A DNA stretch of 64,000 bases from Nafulsella turpanensis ZLM-10 (GCF_000346615.1 NZ_ANNU01000013.1:62001-126000); one strand, 5' to 3'; counted from the stretch's first letter, positions 42,348 to 51,503 are shown. A program made the numbers and translations. The notes: a model not told the origin generated them from the sequence alone.

Positions 42348-43445
42348 TTATTTAATTACCAATACTTTAAAAGTACCCGATCCAAGGTTTTTCTGTGTAG
42401 CATTTCCATTAAATATAGCTACCTCAATTTGGTTATTATTTCTTACATAACCAGACATCAAACAACCTTGTAGTGGATTAGAAAAAGAGGCTACCACAAA
42501 GTCTCCAAGTGCTACACCTTCTAAAGTTACTTGTACAACAAAGTTTGTTCCTGCCGCAATTGTTCCTACAGTTACAGCACTTGTTTCTTGAGTATTTACA
42601 CCTTTTACACCTGAAGATATTACCAGATTTCTATTTGCATCCTCTTCAATAATAATTCCGGTTCCCTGAGTTAAAGTTAATAGCTTCGGGTCCGCTCCGG
42701 TAACACCAACAGGAATCTGGAGATCAGTTGCTGCAGGAAGTGCTCTTACGGGAGTATTCCCACCCCCTAATAGAATACCACTATTTGTTAAAGTAGCAGC
42801 TCCGGTACCACCATTTGCTACTGGCAATACGTTGGTAACTTTAGCAGTAAGATCTACTGTACCATTGGCAATGTCCGCATTTACAATGGATTCATCTTTG
42901 ATATCCTCAGAAAGGATTACTTCATTTTTAATATCTTCAGAAAGAATCTCCTCATCCAGAATTTTAGCCGTAGTAATCGCATTATCGGCTATATCATCCG
43001 TGTAGAAAGAGTATGGAACTGCCATAAACTGCTGCAGACTTACCAGCTTATAATCTCCGTCATTTTTTATTGAAATCTCTACTTTTAAGAACTGGTTAGC
43101 CTCAATCCATGGAAGCTCCATCAGAGTAGCGTATTGTCCAGCTCCGGTAAGCTCGCCTTGGCCAATTACCAGCGAAAATAAACCATGCTGATCAGTTAAA
43201 GTAGTATGAGTTTCCTGATAAAGTACCGGTCCGGAATCTCCACTCAAAATAGAGAAGCGCACCCCGATAGTCTTGTTATAAAGAGGTTTACCCTCAATGT
43301 CCATCCCAACAATTTCCTTCCCCTGGTCATCAATTGCCACGGCCTGGAAATGAATTCCTTTTAAATCCCCTATTTGCTGAGCCAGTACACTAGGGCCTGC
43401 AAAAAGCACAAACATTATCGTAAAGAGGCTGTATAACTTTTTCAT
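42348..43445 (-). CDS. secreted fibre/adhesin-like protein
   Basis: 365 residues: signal peptide (VLAQQ, about 23), a beta-rich N-terminal domain (24-150), a repeat-like stretch with two EEILSEDIKNE-type units (about 165-195), and VLPVANGGTGAATLTNSGILLG, a motif seen in phage tail fibres and Bacteroidota surface proteins. The end resembles a small beta domain (GSGTFKVLVIK). It may be a trimeric surface fibre. Third gene of a minus-strand set with the barrel and T9SS proteins. Function unknown. Confidence 0.6.
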   Translation of the reverse strand: MKKLYSLFTIMFVLFAGPSVLAQQIGDLKGIHFQAVAIDDQGKEIVGMDIEGKPLYNKTIGVRFSILSGDSGPVLYQETHTTLTDQHGLFSLVIGQGELTGAGQYATLMELPWIEANQFLKVEISIKNDGDYKLVSLQQFMAVPYSFYTDDIADNAITTAKILDEEILSEDIKNEVILSEDIKDESIVNADIANGTVDLTAKVTNVLPVANGGTGAATLTNSGILLGGGNTPVRALPAATDLQIPVGVTGADPKLLTLTQGTGIIIEEDANRNLVISSGVKGVNTQETSAVTVGTIAAGTNFVVQVTLEGVALGDFVVASFSNPLQGCLMSGYVRNNNQIEVAIFNGNATQKNLGSGTFKVLVIK

Positions 43446-43472
43446 CCTATAAAATTTCTGTGTATCTAATAT

Positions 43473-44126
43473 TTATTTTGTAATGGTAAAGGCCAGTCCT
43501 AATGTTAAAGCAAATGCCCTATTGTAGCCTTGCTGAACTGCGTCCGCTCCTTCCACTGGCTTGGCTTCAATGTTTTGCAGGCCCATTAGGTAACTAAATT
43601 CGGTATAAACCGAAATATATTCGGAAAGGCTCAACTCCACACCCGGATTCACCACCACACCATAATCTCTCCGCTGAAGCTCTCCTGCCTTAATGAGGTC
43701 ATGGTTAGAAGTCCCCTGAACCTGGTTTCCTTTAAGCAAATAAGCATAGTAGGCTGAAACGATCAGGTAAGGACTAAAGCGGCCAGGATTGTAGCGGTAA
43801 CCAGCTCCTAATTTCGCATCAGCATACTGCAGGTCCCAGAGGTAGTTGGCATCATCATAGACCATTGTAGCGCCGGCATTCCGCATACCTACATTTGCCC
43901 GAGCTATAAAACCTCCTTCAGTAGCATACTGGTAGCCCAGGCTGTAAGCACCAGTATAAGTAGGGTTATACTCGCTGTCTGCCTCACCCTCGCTGTTAAT
44001 AAATTTAAAATTAGAAGAAAGCTGAGAAGCATCCAGCGTCAGGCTGGACTGTGCCATGGTTGTAGTTGCGGACATTAAGCCGAACATAAAGAGTAAAACT
44101 TTTAATTTCATATCAGAAAATTTCAT
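43473..44126 (-). CDS. outer-membrane beta-barrel protein
   Basis: 217 residues: signal peptide (TTTMAQSS, about 26), alternating strands (AYSLGYQYATEGGFIARANVGM; SPYLIVSAYYAYLL; ALTLGLAFTITK) and an OmpA/OmpX-like length. The barrel probably has eight strands. It lies 27 bp before the fibre-like gene and just after the T9SS-tailed protein, so the three likely work together at the surface. Confidence 0.7.
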   Translation of the reverse strand: MKFSDMKLKVLLFMFGLMSATTTMAQSSLTLDASQLSSNFKFINSEGEADSEYNPTYTGAYSLGYQYATEGGFIARANVGMRNAGATMVYDDANYLWDLQYADAKLGAGYRYNPGRFSPYLIVSAYYAYLLKGNQVQGTSNHDLIKAGELQRRDYGVVVNPGVELSLSEYISVYTEFSYLMGLQNIEAKPVEGADAVQQGYNRAFALTLGLAFTITK

Positions 44127-44133
44127 ACGTTCT

Positions 44134-44670
44134 TTATTTTGAGATAATTAATCTTGACGAGTAGTTCAGGTTTTCTTCTGTACTTACCGTAATCAGGTAA
44201 AGTCCACTTTGCCAGTTATGAACATCAATAGACTGACTGCGGAATTCTGACAGGTGCAGGTTGATTATTACCCGGCCCTTACTGTCGATTACCTTTAATA
44301 ATCCACTGGAAATAACCTCTGCAGCTTCAAGGATAATGGAAGAAGTAGCAGGGTTAGGGTACACCTGTAGAGATAAGCTGTGTGGCAGTAACTTCTGCTT
44401 TATTACAGACTGTTGGGCGGATACTGTTGGCTGCTGGAATCCGGGCCGGAAACCTACGCCATTGGCATAGTAAGTTGTGGTGGCATAAGGCTGCCCAATG
44501 GTTTGCTTCACTAACAAGCCATCTTCTGCCATATTCACCCCCATCATGCCTATGCTTTGCCGCTGAATGGATTGTGCCTTCACTTGCGTGAAGCACGTTA
44601 GCATCAGGAATGCAAAACAGAAAGACAGGCGGATAAGCGAGCTATAGTCTTTTGTACATTGTTTTATCAT
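44134..44670 (-). CDS. T9SS type A sorting-domain protein
   Basis: 178 residues: signal peptide (TQVKAQS, about 34), a short middle region and a C-terminal sorting domain (about 100-178): LQVYPNPATSSIILE, then GRVIINLHLSE and WQSGLYLITVST. The domain directs export by the type IX secretion system (known), which is specific to Bacteroidota. The Met at 44670 is chosen over 44781, since it begins a typical signal peptide. The cargo part is very small, so the protein may be a structural or carrier piece. Confidence 0.8.
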   Translation of the reverse strand: MIKQCTKDYSSLIRLSFCFAFLMLTCFTQVKAQSIQRQSIGMMGVNMAEDGLLVKQTIGQPYATTTYYANGVGFRPGFQQPTVSAQQSVIKQKLLPHSLSLQVYPNPATSSIILEAAEVISSGLLKVIDSKGRVIINLHLSEFRSQSIDVHNWQSGLYLITVSTEENLNYSSRLIISK

Positions 44671-45158
44671 AGTTACTTTTTCTTTTAGTTTCAATTTCGA
44701 GCAGCTCTGATACAGCTCTAAATGACTGCCGCTAAAATATTTTGAGAAGCAGCATTTCGGTAGAGATACCTTTACGTTCATGGGATACCTGAATATGGTG
44801 CGATAATTCTTTCCAAGTTTGTTTAGTTTTTTTTCAAATCCACCTGTAAGACTTCAATTATCGTCTTACGGTTGGAATATATTTTTTTGGTAGAATTTTA
44901 CGAAGCGGATTGAGATGTAAGCAAAAAGAAAAAGTATAAAAGCACAAAAGAGATTATGGACTTTCAATCTCCGCTTTTCTTAAAAAAAAGAAGAATTAGC
45001 CTTCATTAGACCCACTTTTGCCTGGAATTTATCGGGAGTTTGGGATTAATTACAAGTGTAATATTACATTCTGTTAGAGGGGAAATCTATGAGCAAAAAA
45101 GAGGCTTAGGTAAGTTAACATATCCAACTTTCCAGTTTCATCAGAAGCCATAACACCT

Positions 45159-45341
45159 GTAAAGGTAGAAGCCGGCGATCGCCAGAAGAAACGATAACTG
45201 GACCACCTGATGGTTTTAGCGGAGGAAAAAGAGTTGATTCAGGAGCAGGATAATGTCTTTATCCAGAATAAAAGTATGGCACCCGATTCCTGGCTATGGC
45301 GAAATAAGCCGGAAACGCAGATATTCAGCAGTATCATTTAA
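45159..45341 (+). pseudogene. decayed C-terminal fragment of a second hemN
   Basis: The frame 45159-45341 reads VKVEAGDRQKKR, stop, then LDHLMVLAEEKELIQEQD and MAPDSWLWRNKPETQIFSSII before TAA. It aligns with the last 60 residues of HemN (VEAKDRLKEL, LLVLEEDS, DARLWRNKPETQIFSSTI), with an internal stop at 45195. No start or upstream part remains. The gap 44671-45464 holds nothing else I can name. Confidence 0.8.
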
Positions 45342-45464
45342 AAAATCATCCTTCATCTTTCCTGCAAAAGTATTCCTCAGTAAAGGAACGGTCTACCGAG
45401 GCTGGAACTTAACTGATTGGTGCCTTTTATTATTCTTAACCTCTCCTCTCCGGAAAAGAATGCA

Positions 45465-45983
45465 TCACTCATCGTAACTTAACTTACCCTCCACCACACG
45501 GGCGGCACTGGTAAAAGGGTGCTCCTGTATTTTTACCGGCGACATAATATGGTTGACGGTATACCCTTTCGACTTGAGCAAATCAGAAATGAGGCTTCTG
45601 TGGCAACGCCACCACAGCACTTCGGAACACATCATGGCCGTTGGTTTTTCTGCGGTAACTTCCACCAACTGCTCCAGCCCTTCCTGGAAATAATCGGTGG
45701 CCATATAGTCGGCATCGCCCTTAAAGGCTTTATTACGCCAGATGCTGTTGCGGCCATTATTCTCCGGTCTTCGCCGGCCACCCAGCTCCGGGAAATGCCG
45801 GTAGGCGATGCCATTTTCCGGCAGGGACTGCTCCATGGCTCCTTTCAGGAATTGTGGGTGTTTTCGGGAGCCTGGAAAACGCCGCACATCGGCCAGCAGC
45901 TCAATCCCGTGGGTGTGCAATAGCTCCAGAAATTCATTCAGCAGTTTGGTCGAGTGGCCGATGGTCCATATCTGTTTTTCCAT
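45465..45983 (-). CDS. DUF488-family protein
   Basis: 172 residues from the Met at 45983: IWTIGHSTKLLNEFLELL, ADVRRFPGSRKHPQF, then the Cys-rich-end motif MCSEVLWWRCHRSLISDLL. DUF488 proteins are small cytosolic proteins of unknown activity. The longer frame to 46178 runs through the terminator of the upstream gene, so it is rejected. It is not obviously linked to its neighbours. Confidence 0.85.
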   Translation of the reverse strand: MEKQIWTIGHSTKLLNEFLELLHTHGIELLADVRRFPGSRKHPQFLKGAMEQSLPENGIAYRHFPELGGRRRPENNGRNSIWRNKAFKGDADYMATDYFQEGLEQLVEVTAEKPTAMMCSEVLWWRCHRSLISDLLKSKGYTVNHIMSPVKIQEHPFTSAARVVEGKLSYDE

Positions 45984-46029
45984 ACTATCTGAACCGCTAA
46001 AAGCTTTTAGTGTTAGGCAGGGCAGGATA

Positions 46030-46064
46030 TAAAAAAAGAGGCTGCCACGTACACGGCAACCTCT
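46030..46064 (-). terminator. terminator after second ric
   Basis: On the minus strand AGAGGTTGCC pairs with GGCAGCCTCT (one G-T wobble) around the loop, then TTTTTTT. It lies between the ric stop (46099) and the DUF488 start. Confidence 0.8.
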
Positions 46065-46098
46065 TTCGAACCAATCTAAACCTAAACCAATTAGGGTC

Positions 46099-47013
46099 TT
46101 ATACCAACATCCCCTCCTTAATTTTCGGAAAGAGGATGTTATTCTCGAGGTGAATGTGCTGATGCAGGTCATCCTCAAATTCTTTCAGAAATTTATACGT
46201 CAGCTCGAAGGACGCACAGGCACCTGCAGGAAGTTCATAGTTATTGGTTAGCTCCCGGATTTCAGCCATCAGGTCTCCTACTTCACGATGCTCGTTTTCC
46301 AATTCTTCTTTCAATCCGGCACCACCATCTGGCAGCATACCGCTTTCTTCGTATTGCTTAATCAGCGGGAAGTAATCAGACTCCTCCTTCTCAAGGTGGC
46401 TCATTAGTTCTTTATTGAGCTCAAAGAAGGTACGGTTCAGCTCAACCAGGAATGCATGGTCGGTATGGTGCACTTTAGTTACCTTATTGACCAATTGTGC
46501 AATTAAAGGTGCGTTTTTCCTTATATAGTTATGGTGGTTATTCTCGATAAAATCGCATATCGTACTCAGCTTCCAGTCCTGGAAGCGCAGTGGGTAATTC
46601 CCCTGAGTTTCGCTCTGGCGGATTTCGGCCAGCACCTCTTCGCCATCAAGTCCTTTGGCAGCACAGGCTTCCATAAAGCTAACATTCCCCCGGCAGCAAT
46701 AATCGATTTTATATTTCTTGAAAACAGCTACTGATGGCGGATACTGCAACACTACTTCACGTACAGTTTTGTTAAAGCGAGGTTTGAGGGAAATTTTAAT
46801 TTTCCACACATCATCCTCCCCTTCCTGCAGGTACTCCCAGCTGAATACATCAGGATAAATCTGGTTCAGCTGGTAAAAGAGTGGCTTGGGGTCGTGGTCG
46901 TTTACGAGAATGATGTCTTCTCCTTCAGCAATATTTTCGAGGGTTTCAAATATATGCTGGTGCTTGCCCTGTGGCGGGAGCATGCGAACGTCGAGTATGC
47001 TTTCTTTTCTCAT
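46099..47013 (-). CDS. ric: second Ric (iron-sulfur cluster repair) with DUF2249
   Basis: 304 residues from Met 47013. DUF2249 (about 5-75), ScdA_N motif (FKKYKIDYCCRGN, about 105), and a hemerythrin domain (about 140-300: NNHHNYIR, HLEKEESDYFPL, ENEHREVGDL, HIHLENNILFP). It repeats the architecture of the copy at 10934. An FNR-like palindrome lies 104 bp upstream. Two copies suggest separate control or different damage (O2 versus NO). Confidence 0.9.
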   Translation of the reverse strand: MRKESILDVRMLPPQGKHQHIFETLENIAEGEDIILVNDHDPKPLFYQLNQIYPDVFSWEYLQEGEDDVWKIKISLKPRFNKTVREVVLQYPPSVAVFKKYKIDYCCRGNVSFMEACAAKGLDGEEVLAEIRQSETQGNYPLRFQDWKLSTICDFIENNHHNYIRKNAPLIAQLVNKVTKVHHTDHAFLVELNRTFFELNKELMSHLEKEESDYFPLIKQYEESGMLPDGGAGLKEELENEHREVGDLMAEIRELTNNYELPAGACASFELTYKFLKEFEDDLHQHIHLENNILFPKIKEGMLV

Positions 47014-47116
47014 CGGATTATTTTTTAGCAGTTGGGATGGCACGACTATCAGTCTCTGTACCGCCAGAACCTTTAATCTATACTGCTAAATTAAGCTCCT
47101 CTCCCGCCCTCTCTTA

Positions 47117-47128
47117 TGATTCAAATCA
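47117..47128. promoter_or_regulatory. FNR-like palindrome TGAT-TCAA-ATCA
   Basis: TATGAT-TCAA-ATCAGT, 104 bp upstream of the second ric on the same strand. Very close to the consensus. Confidence 0.65.
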
Positions 47129-47180
47129 GTTAAAGAATTTTTTTGAAAGAATTCTCTGAAGTGAATTCGCTTTCCTCCTG

Positions 47181-47323
47181 TTTGTCATGCCCTTTGTGCA
47201 CCTGAGGAGCTTGAAAAAGAACGAATAGTCGGAATAAGCGAATGAGCTAAGGCCTTAACCCTCATCTTCTTCCCGGCTCTTCTTCATAAGAAGCAAATCA
47301 GATTCCCTGCGGGAATGACAAAG
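47181..47323. repeat. inverted-terminus element, family 2 (TTTGTCAT...ATGACAAA)
   Basis: 143 bp with ends TTTGTCATGCCC and GGGAATGACAAA (8 bp perfect at the tip, TTTGTCAT/ATGACAAA). It resembles but is distinct from the TGTCATTGCG copies. No ORF. Confidence 0.55.
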
Positions 47324-47483
47324 GGGGCTTTTTCTGCCAAGTCTGTACGCCTTCTGTTTTACAGCCAATTCTATACTTTTTAGTAACTAAAAGCTGGCGT
47401 ATCATTAACAGTCCAAATATGAGTTTAATGAACAAAGAAGCCGGAAATACCCCATGCAGGAATGACAGGCATGACTTTTCCCT

Positions 47484-47520
47484 TATCATTCATCATTCTT
47501 AATTTTTAATTCTTCATTTG
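47484..47520. repeat. 7-bp word array after the oxidase-like membrane gene
   Basis: CATTCAT, CATTCTT, AATTTTT, AATTCTT, CATTTGG in phase, ending 11 bp from the stop at 47531. Same words as before ccoG. Confidence 0.6.
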
Positions 47521-47530
47521 GCAAAGCCAC

Positions 47531-48766
47531 TTACCCTTTCACCAGCTCCCTAAGCTGCTCTTTTTGCTCCAGCTGCGGGATTCCATTCCATAGCAGCGAA
47601 AGCGGGATAAAGATGCTGACGCCAAACATCAGCTCGTGGTAATAAGGAATAAGGGGGCCTGAAACCATTAACAGCAGCGGCTGGGCTACCATCAGGAGCT
47701 GACTTCCCACGAAGGCCAGCAGGAAGAGTTTTCCCTGTGTGGGTTTTAACTGGTAGAGCTTATATTTCCCAAACCAGGCAAAGAGGAACACACTCACAAA
47801 ACCGAGGAAAATAATGTGCAGGTAGAAGATAAGGAAATTCCGAACCACAAAAGCCATATCGGCCACGAAAGGAATACTGCCGGCGGCCTGCATTCCCATT
47901 TTAAAAACAAAGCAACCAAAGGCGAACAGCAACAGCGAATAATGCCAGCCTGACATGATTTGGCGAATGCGGGATTGCAGGCCTCTCAGCGAAATGAAGA
48001 GGTATAACAGTCCGGCCAGCTGGAGTATATTAGCCAATACGGCAGCTGCAAATACCCACCATTCAGGCTGTGTCCAGAGAGTCGAACCGGCATAGGCAGG
48101 AATACAGCCCAGCAGCATCAGGATAAAGAAACTGCGGGCTGCTTTTTGGTTGTAGGCTATTCCTTCTCTTTCAAGCATTCGGAAGAAGAGGGCGAAAATG
48201 GCGAAAGTAAACCAGCCATCGTACTGGAAGTGCAGGTAGAAGTAAATGGAGAGCTGGGTAAAATCGTGCCCCATATTATTGGCCATGCCGTAACCCAGGG
48301 CAAAAGGCCCGAAAGATGACAGCAGCAGGAAGAAGATTCCGGCCAGGGCAAACTGCAGGCTCAATGGTTTTTTCTCCGGAAAGATTTTATTTTTATCCCT
48401 GACAAAGAACACCGCCAGCACAACCGAAAATACGATGTGCAGGGTAGAAAAGGTAATGGAAACCGCCCCATAGCCCTGAACAGGAAAGCTGAAAAGCATC
48501 CCCAGCACGCTCAGCTGAAAAGCCAGAAAAAGCTGATGGTATTTCTTTCCGCCCTCATAATCTTTGGGAATAAAAGAATACAGCAAGGCCACGAAAAGGG
48601 CATTGAATATCCAGCCCATAAAGGCCACATGCGAATGGGCATGCAGCAGGTTTTTAAAGTCAATGCCTGCAATGGGGTTGAACATCAGGAAACGCAGGAA
48701 GCCTCCCAAAATGGTGGCTACCAGTAAAAATCCTACCGCTATTTTTATCCAGCTCCTGCGGTACAT
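47531..48766 (-). CDS. polytopic membrane protein, possible heme-copper-oxidase-like
   Basis: 411 residues with about twelve membrane helices. His clusters resemble oxidase metal sites: HAHSHVAFMGW (about 43-53), YLHFQYDGW (about 180-188) and FYLHIIFLGF (about 315-324). The first parallels HTNAVIFAFVG of CcoN. It lies between a globin, an NnrS-like gene and Ric, so a role in NO or O2 handling is likely (inference). I do not recognise a named family. It begins 5 bp after the globin stop. Confidence 0.55.
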   Translation of the reverse strand: MYRRSWIKIAVGFLLVATILGGFLRFLMFNPIAGIDFKNLLHAHSHVAFMGWIFNALFVALLYSFIPKDYEGGKKYHQLFLAFQLSVLGMLFSFPVQGYGAVSITFSTLHIVFSVVLAVFFVRDKNKIFPEKKPLSLQFALAGIFFLLLSSFGPFALGYGMANNMGHDFTQLSIYFYLHFQYDGWFTFAIFALFFRMLEREGIAYNQKAARSFFILMLLGCIPAYAGSTLWTQPEWWVFAAAVLANILQLAGLLYLFISLRGLQSRIRQIMSGWHYSLLLFAFGCFVFKMGMQAAGSIPFVADMAFVVRNFLIFYLHIIFLGFVSVFLFAWFGKYKLYQLKPTQGKLFLLAFVGSQLLMVAQPLLLMVSGPLIPYYHELMFGVSIFIPLSLLWNGIPQLEQKEQLRELVKG

Positions 48767-48771
48767 ATGAC

Positions 48772-49152
48772 TTAAATTTCTGCTTGCATCCTGCCGAGCA
48801 TATCCATTTTAAAACGGAATACGCCGGCAATATTGGTGGCTTTCACCCTTGCCTCCTCTGCCTTTTCCCCCACAAAGCGTTCATCAAGGGTTTCATTGAA
48901 CAGGCGTACCCAGCGGTCGAAGTGCTTTACCATTAAAGGCAGCGGTATATGCTGGTCGAAAGGCTTTCCTTTGTAGCTCTGGGTGCCGAACAGCAGCGAA
49001 TCCCAAAAATTGTACATCTTGGGCAGGTGCAGCTCCCACTTAACACCTGCAATTTCATTGAAGACGGGAGAGAGCAGCTCGTCTTTATTTACTTTATCGT
49101 AAAAGGCATCGACGAGCTCAATAATCTCCGCCCTTCCTTTTATTTCTTTCAT
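48772..49152 (-). CDS. second group III truncated hemoglobin
   Basis: 126 residues: FYDKVNKDELLSPVFN, NFWDSLLFG, proximal His in VKHFDRWVRLF. It resembles the globin at 14339 in length and motifs. It lies directly before the oxidase-like membrane gene, with an FNR-like palindrome 107 bp upstream. It probably binds NO or O2 under microoxic conditions. Confidence 0.88.
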   Translation of the reverse strand: MKEIKGRAEIIELVDAFYDKVNKDELLSPVFNEIAGVKWELHLPKMYNFWDSLLFGTQSYKGKPFDQHIPLPLMVKHFDRWVRLFNETLDERFVGEKAEEARVKATNIAGVFRFKMDMLGRMQAEI

Positions 49153-49259
49153 GATTCTAATAATTGTTTTGGAGATTTTGCCAGAAAATTATACTCCAGG
49201 CTGCTTTACCGGCAGACTTTCACTATCCTAAAAATAAGTGAGCGGAGTTTAGAATTTTA

Positions 49260-49271
49260 TGATATATATCA
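49260..49271. promoter_or_regulatory. FNR-like palindrome TGAT-ATAT-ATCA
   Basis: TATGAT-ATAT-ATCAGC, upstream of the globin and overlapping the last codon of the NnrS-like gene. It could activate the globin-membrane protein pair. Confidence 0.6.
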
Positions 49272-50360
49272 GCTAAAAAGGGAATTTACCTCAGCTTTCA
49301 ACAGCCTTGCCTTTCGCATTCGAAGTACCTGGTAACCGATGGTAATGAAGTAGGCGACAATGAAAATTCCATTCAGGATACCTCCCCAGTATTTGAGTGG
49401 ATAAAAGCCGTGGATACTCCCACACATCCGCACCAGCAGGCTCAGGTGCAGCAGCCCTCCCCATACATACAAGCCGGGACTAAAGGGGTGGAAAGGCAGT
49501 TTGGCAATTCCGGGCAGAATGACAGGGCCGTGGGCGAATATCATGCTGAAGGTGAAGCCTATGAAAAAGGTATGCACCAGCACATCATAAGCCACTTGGG
49601 CAAAAACCGAAAGCATCATGGCAATGCCCGACAGTCCCAGCCAGATATACCCCATCCCCAGCATAACAGCCGAAAAGCGGTGCAGCCCTTTCCGCTTCAG
49701 GCTTTTGCGAATCATATCGAAACGCAGCAGCCAGAGGGCAGTCAGCAGCATGGCCGCTCCTGCCACCCCTTGCCCCCAGCCATGGTAAGAGGTTCCGGCC
49801 GCGATGACAAATATTCCCAGCAGGGCCAGCAACATCCCTTTTTGCCATTTCCTGATGGGCAGAAACTTGCTCAGCTCCAGGCGTTCGCCGGTAATGGTGA
49901 GGAGCAGAAAACTAATCCACCAGGGCAGGGCTTGCGGATAGAAGTGATACTTCCAGGCCAGTATGTTGCCAATGAGCCAGCAGGCAGCACCGGCCAGCAT
50001 CACGTAAAAATACAGCTCTTTGTATCGGTGAATAATATCGAGGTAGAGGTAGCAGAGTCCGGCACTCCCTGCCACGAGGGCCAGCAGGGCAAAATCAGCA
50101 AAGCCGAACAGGAAGAGCGGCAGGCTCAGGGCATTTACCAGCGGCACCAGGAGAAACCATTTATTCTTCGCCACCACTGCTCTTTCGAGGGCAATGAGGG
50201 TACCCAGGAAGCTCCCTACCATCAAAGCCCCATGCTCCCCCGCCAGTCCGGTCGAAAATCCTGTCCAGCCAAGGTGGTTATAGCCGGCAAAGATGCCGGT
50301 CAGCACCGACAGTACCACCAGCAGGGCGGTTAAAATGGTGGAGAGCGCAGACTTTTTCAT
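49269..50360 (-). CDS. NnrS-like membrane protein
   Basis: 363 residues with about twelve membrane helices. Motifs LLTITGERLELSKF and HTFFIGFTFSMIFAHGP recall the NnrS family, heme-copper membrane proteins that relieve NO stress (known). It is 2 bp after nosY, so it may be co-transcribed with the nos genes, or its own unit. Distant homology keeps the call at moderate confidence. Confidence 0.7.
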   Translation of the reverse strand: MKKSALSTILTALLVVLSVLTGIFAGYNHLGWTGFSTGLAGEHGALMVGSFLGTLIALERAVVAKNKWFLLVPLVNALSLPLFLFGFADFALLALVAGSAGLCYLYLDIIHRYKELYFYVMLAGAACWLIGNILAWKYHFYPQALPWWISFLLLTITGERLELSKFLPIRKWQKGMLLALLGIFVIAAGTSYHGWGQGVAGAAMLLTALWLLRFDMIRKSLKRKGLHRFSAVMLGMGYIWLGLSGIAMMLSVFAQVAYDVLVHTFFIGFTFSMIFAHGPVILPGIAKLPFHPFSPGLYVWGGLLHLSLLVRMCGSIHGFYPLKYWGGILNGIFIVAYFITIGYQVLRMRKARLLKAEVNSLFS

Positions 50361-50362
50361 CT

Positions 50363-51145
50363 TTAGAAATCTTTTTTAGCCAGGGAACGGAACAGGAAGC
50401 CAAGCGGAGCCACCACCCACAGCAGGGCACAGCCAATTGAAAGGAGAATACCGGTGCTTTGTCCGAGGAATTTATTAAACACGGCTCCACTAAAGCCGAA
50501 GAGGGCAGAAACATCCAGCTTCAGCATCATGCTGATACGCAGCAGGTCGATAGGGTTGAGCAGCGTAAGGGCCAGTGATAATTTTTCGAGCGGATAATCC
50601 TGGAAGACAATCAGAATTAGCAGGAAAATACCATCGTACATAAGGGCGGTAAACAACCAAAGCAACAGGGACAGGCCGAAGCCTTTAGTTTTATTTTCAT
50701 TCCTGAGGGCAATGAGGAAAGCAATGGCTGAAAAGATAAAGGTGAGCAGTACCCCAATGAAAATTAAGAGCATGAAATTCCAGATTTCGCCGGATACCAG
50801 TATGCCATAGCTCAGGAAAGGCACGCCCATTCCAATAAGGAAGCTGAGTGAAAGTGAAGTAGCCAGCCCGAGGTATAGTCCCCATAGCACACTACTTCTT
50901 TTCAGCGGCTGGGCCAGCAGCAGCTCCATAAAATCGCGGGAGTTGTAGAAGTAAATTACTCCGAACATAATGGCGGTAAGCGGTGCGAGGAACAGCACGA
51001 TGTTCATCAGACTGATGATGGACTTCGACAAATCCATGTTAAGGTACAGCAGGCCAAAGGTAGCGGCCAGGTAAAAGAGCAGGGATATGACAGACCAGCG
51101 GCTTTTCAGCAGGTCGTAAAAGCTATATTTGAATATTTTTATCAT
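50363..51145 (-). CDS. nosY: NosY, ABC transporter permease
   Basis: 260 residues with six membrane helices (ABC-2 type). Pairs with NosF and works with NosD to mature the CuZ site of NosZ. It is separated from nosF by 358 bp holding compound repeat locus D, unlike the usual close packing of nosF and nosY. It ends 2 bp before the NnrS-like gene. Confidence 0.85.
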   Translation of the reverse strand: MIKIFKYSFYDLLKSRWSVISLLFYLAATFGLLYLNMDLSKSIISLMNIVLFLAPLTAIMFGVIYFYNSRDFMELLLAQPLKRSSVLWGLYLGLATSLSLSFLIGMGVPFLSYGILVSGEIWNFMLLIFIGVLLTFIFSAIAFLIALRNENKTKGFGLSLLLWLFTALMYDGIFLLILIVFQDYPLEKLSLALTLLNPIDLLRISMMLKLDVSALFGFSGAVFNKFLGQSTGILLSIGCALLWVVAPLGFLFRSLAKKDF

Positions 51146-51261
51146 GGTAGTAGTTCGTTGATGGTTGGTCGTTGCTGGTTGTTCGTGGCTGGTTTTTAGT
51201 ACTAAGTACTAAGTACTAAGTATCAAGATTTTGGCACACAAGCGGGTATTCTCATGGTTAT
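51146..51261. repeat. start-side word arrays, locus D (before nosY)
   Basis: Next to the nosY start: GGTTGGTC, GTTGCTG, GTTGTTC, then TACTAAG, TACTAAG, TACTAAG, TATCAAG in perfect 7-bp phase. Same words as locus B, more regular. Confidence 0.7.
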
Positions 51262-51410
51262 TGTCATTGCGAGGAGGCCATTAGGCCGACGTGGCAATCT
51301 TTAGCCTATTTGTACTATCATTTTCTGCTCTTTTTAAATTTACAGCTTCCTATTTAGAGATTGCTTCACTCCGCCGCGCCGCGTAGGCTATGGCTAAGTT
51401 CGCAATGACA
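51262..51410. repeat. TGTCATTGCG inverted-repeat element, copy D
   Basis: 149 bp, TGTCATTGCG to CGCAATGACA, with inner GGCAATCTTTAG and GAGATTGCTTC. Shares ATCATTTTCTGCTC with copy A and CTCCGCCGCGCCGCGTAGGC with copy B. Confidence 0.85.
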
Positions 51411-51503
51411 GCGTTTTATTGGCTCCTTCTGTCCTGGCTCCTGACTGTTGATTCCTCGCTCTCTTCTATCTCACTACTCAATACTCACTACTCAATACTA
51501 ATT
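51411..51503. repeat. stop-side word arrays, locus D (after nosF)
   Basis: CTGGCTC, CTGACTG, TTGATTC, CTCGCTC, then CTACTCA, ATACTCA, CTACTCA, ATACTAA, ending near the nosF stop at 51504. Confidence 0.65.

Noticed and set aside
47298-47489. 63-codon minus-strand ORF
   Set aside because: Runs through an inverted-terminus element; translation has no protein-like pattern.
49410-50333. 307-codon plus-strand ORF
   Set aside because: It is antisense to the NnrS-like gene; Gln/His/Pro-rich composition shows it is a shadow of hydrophobic codons.
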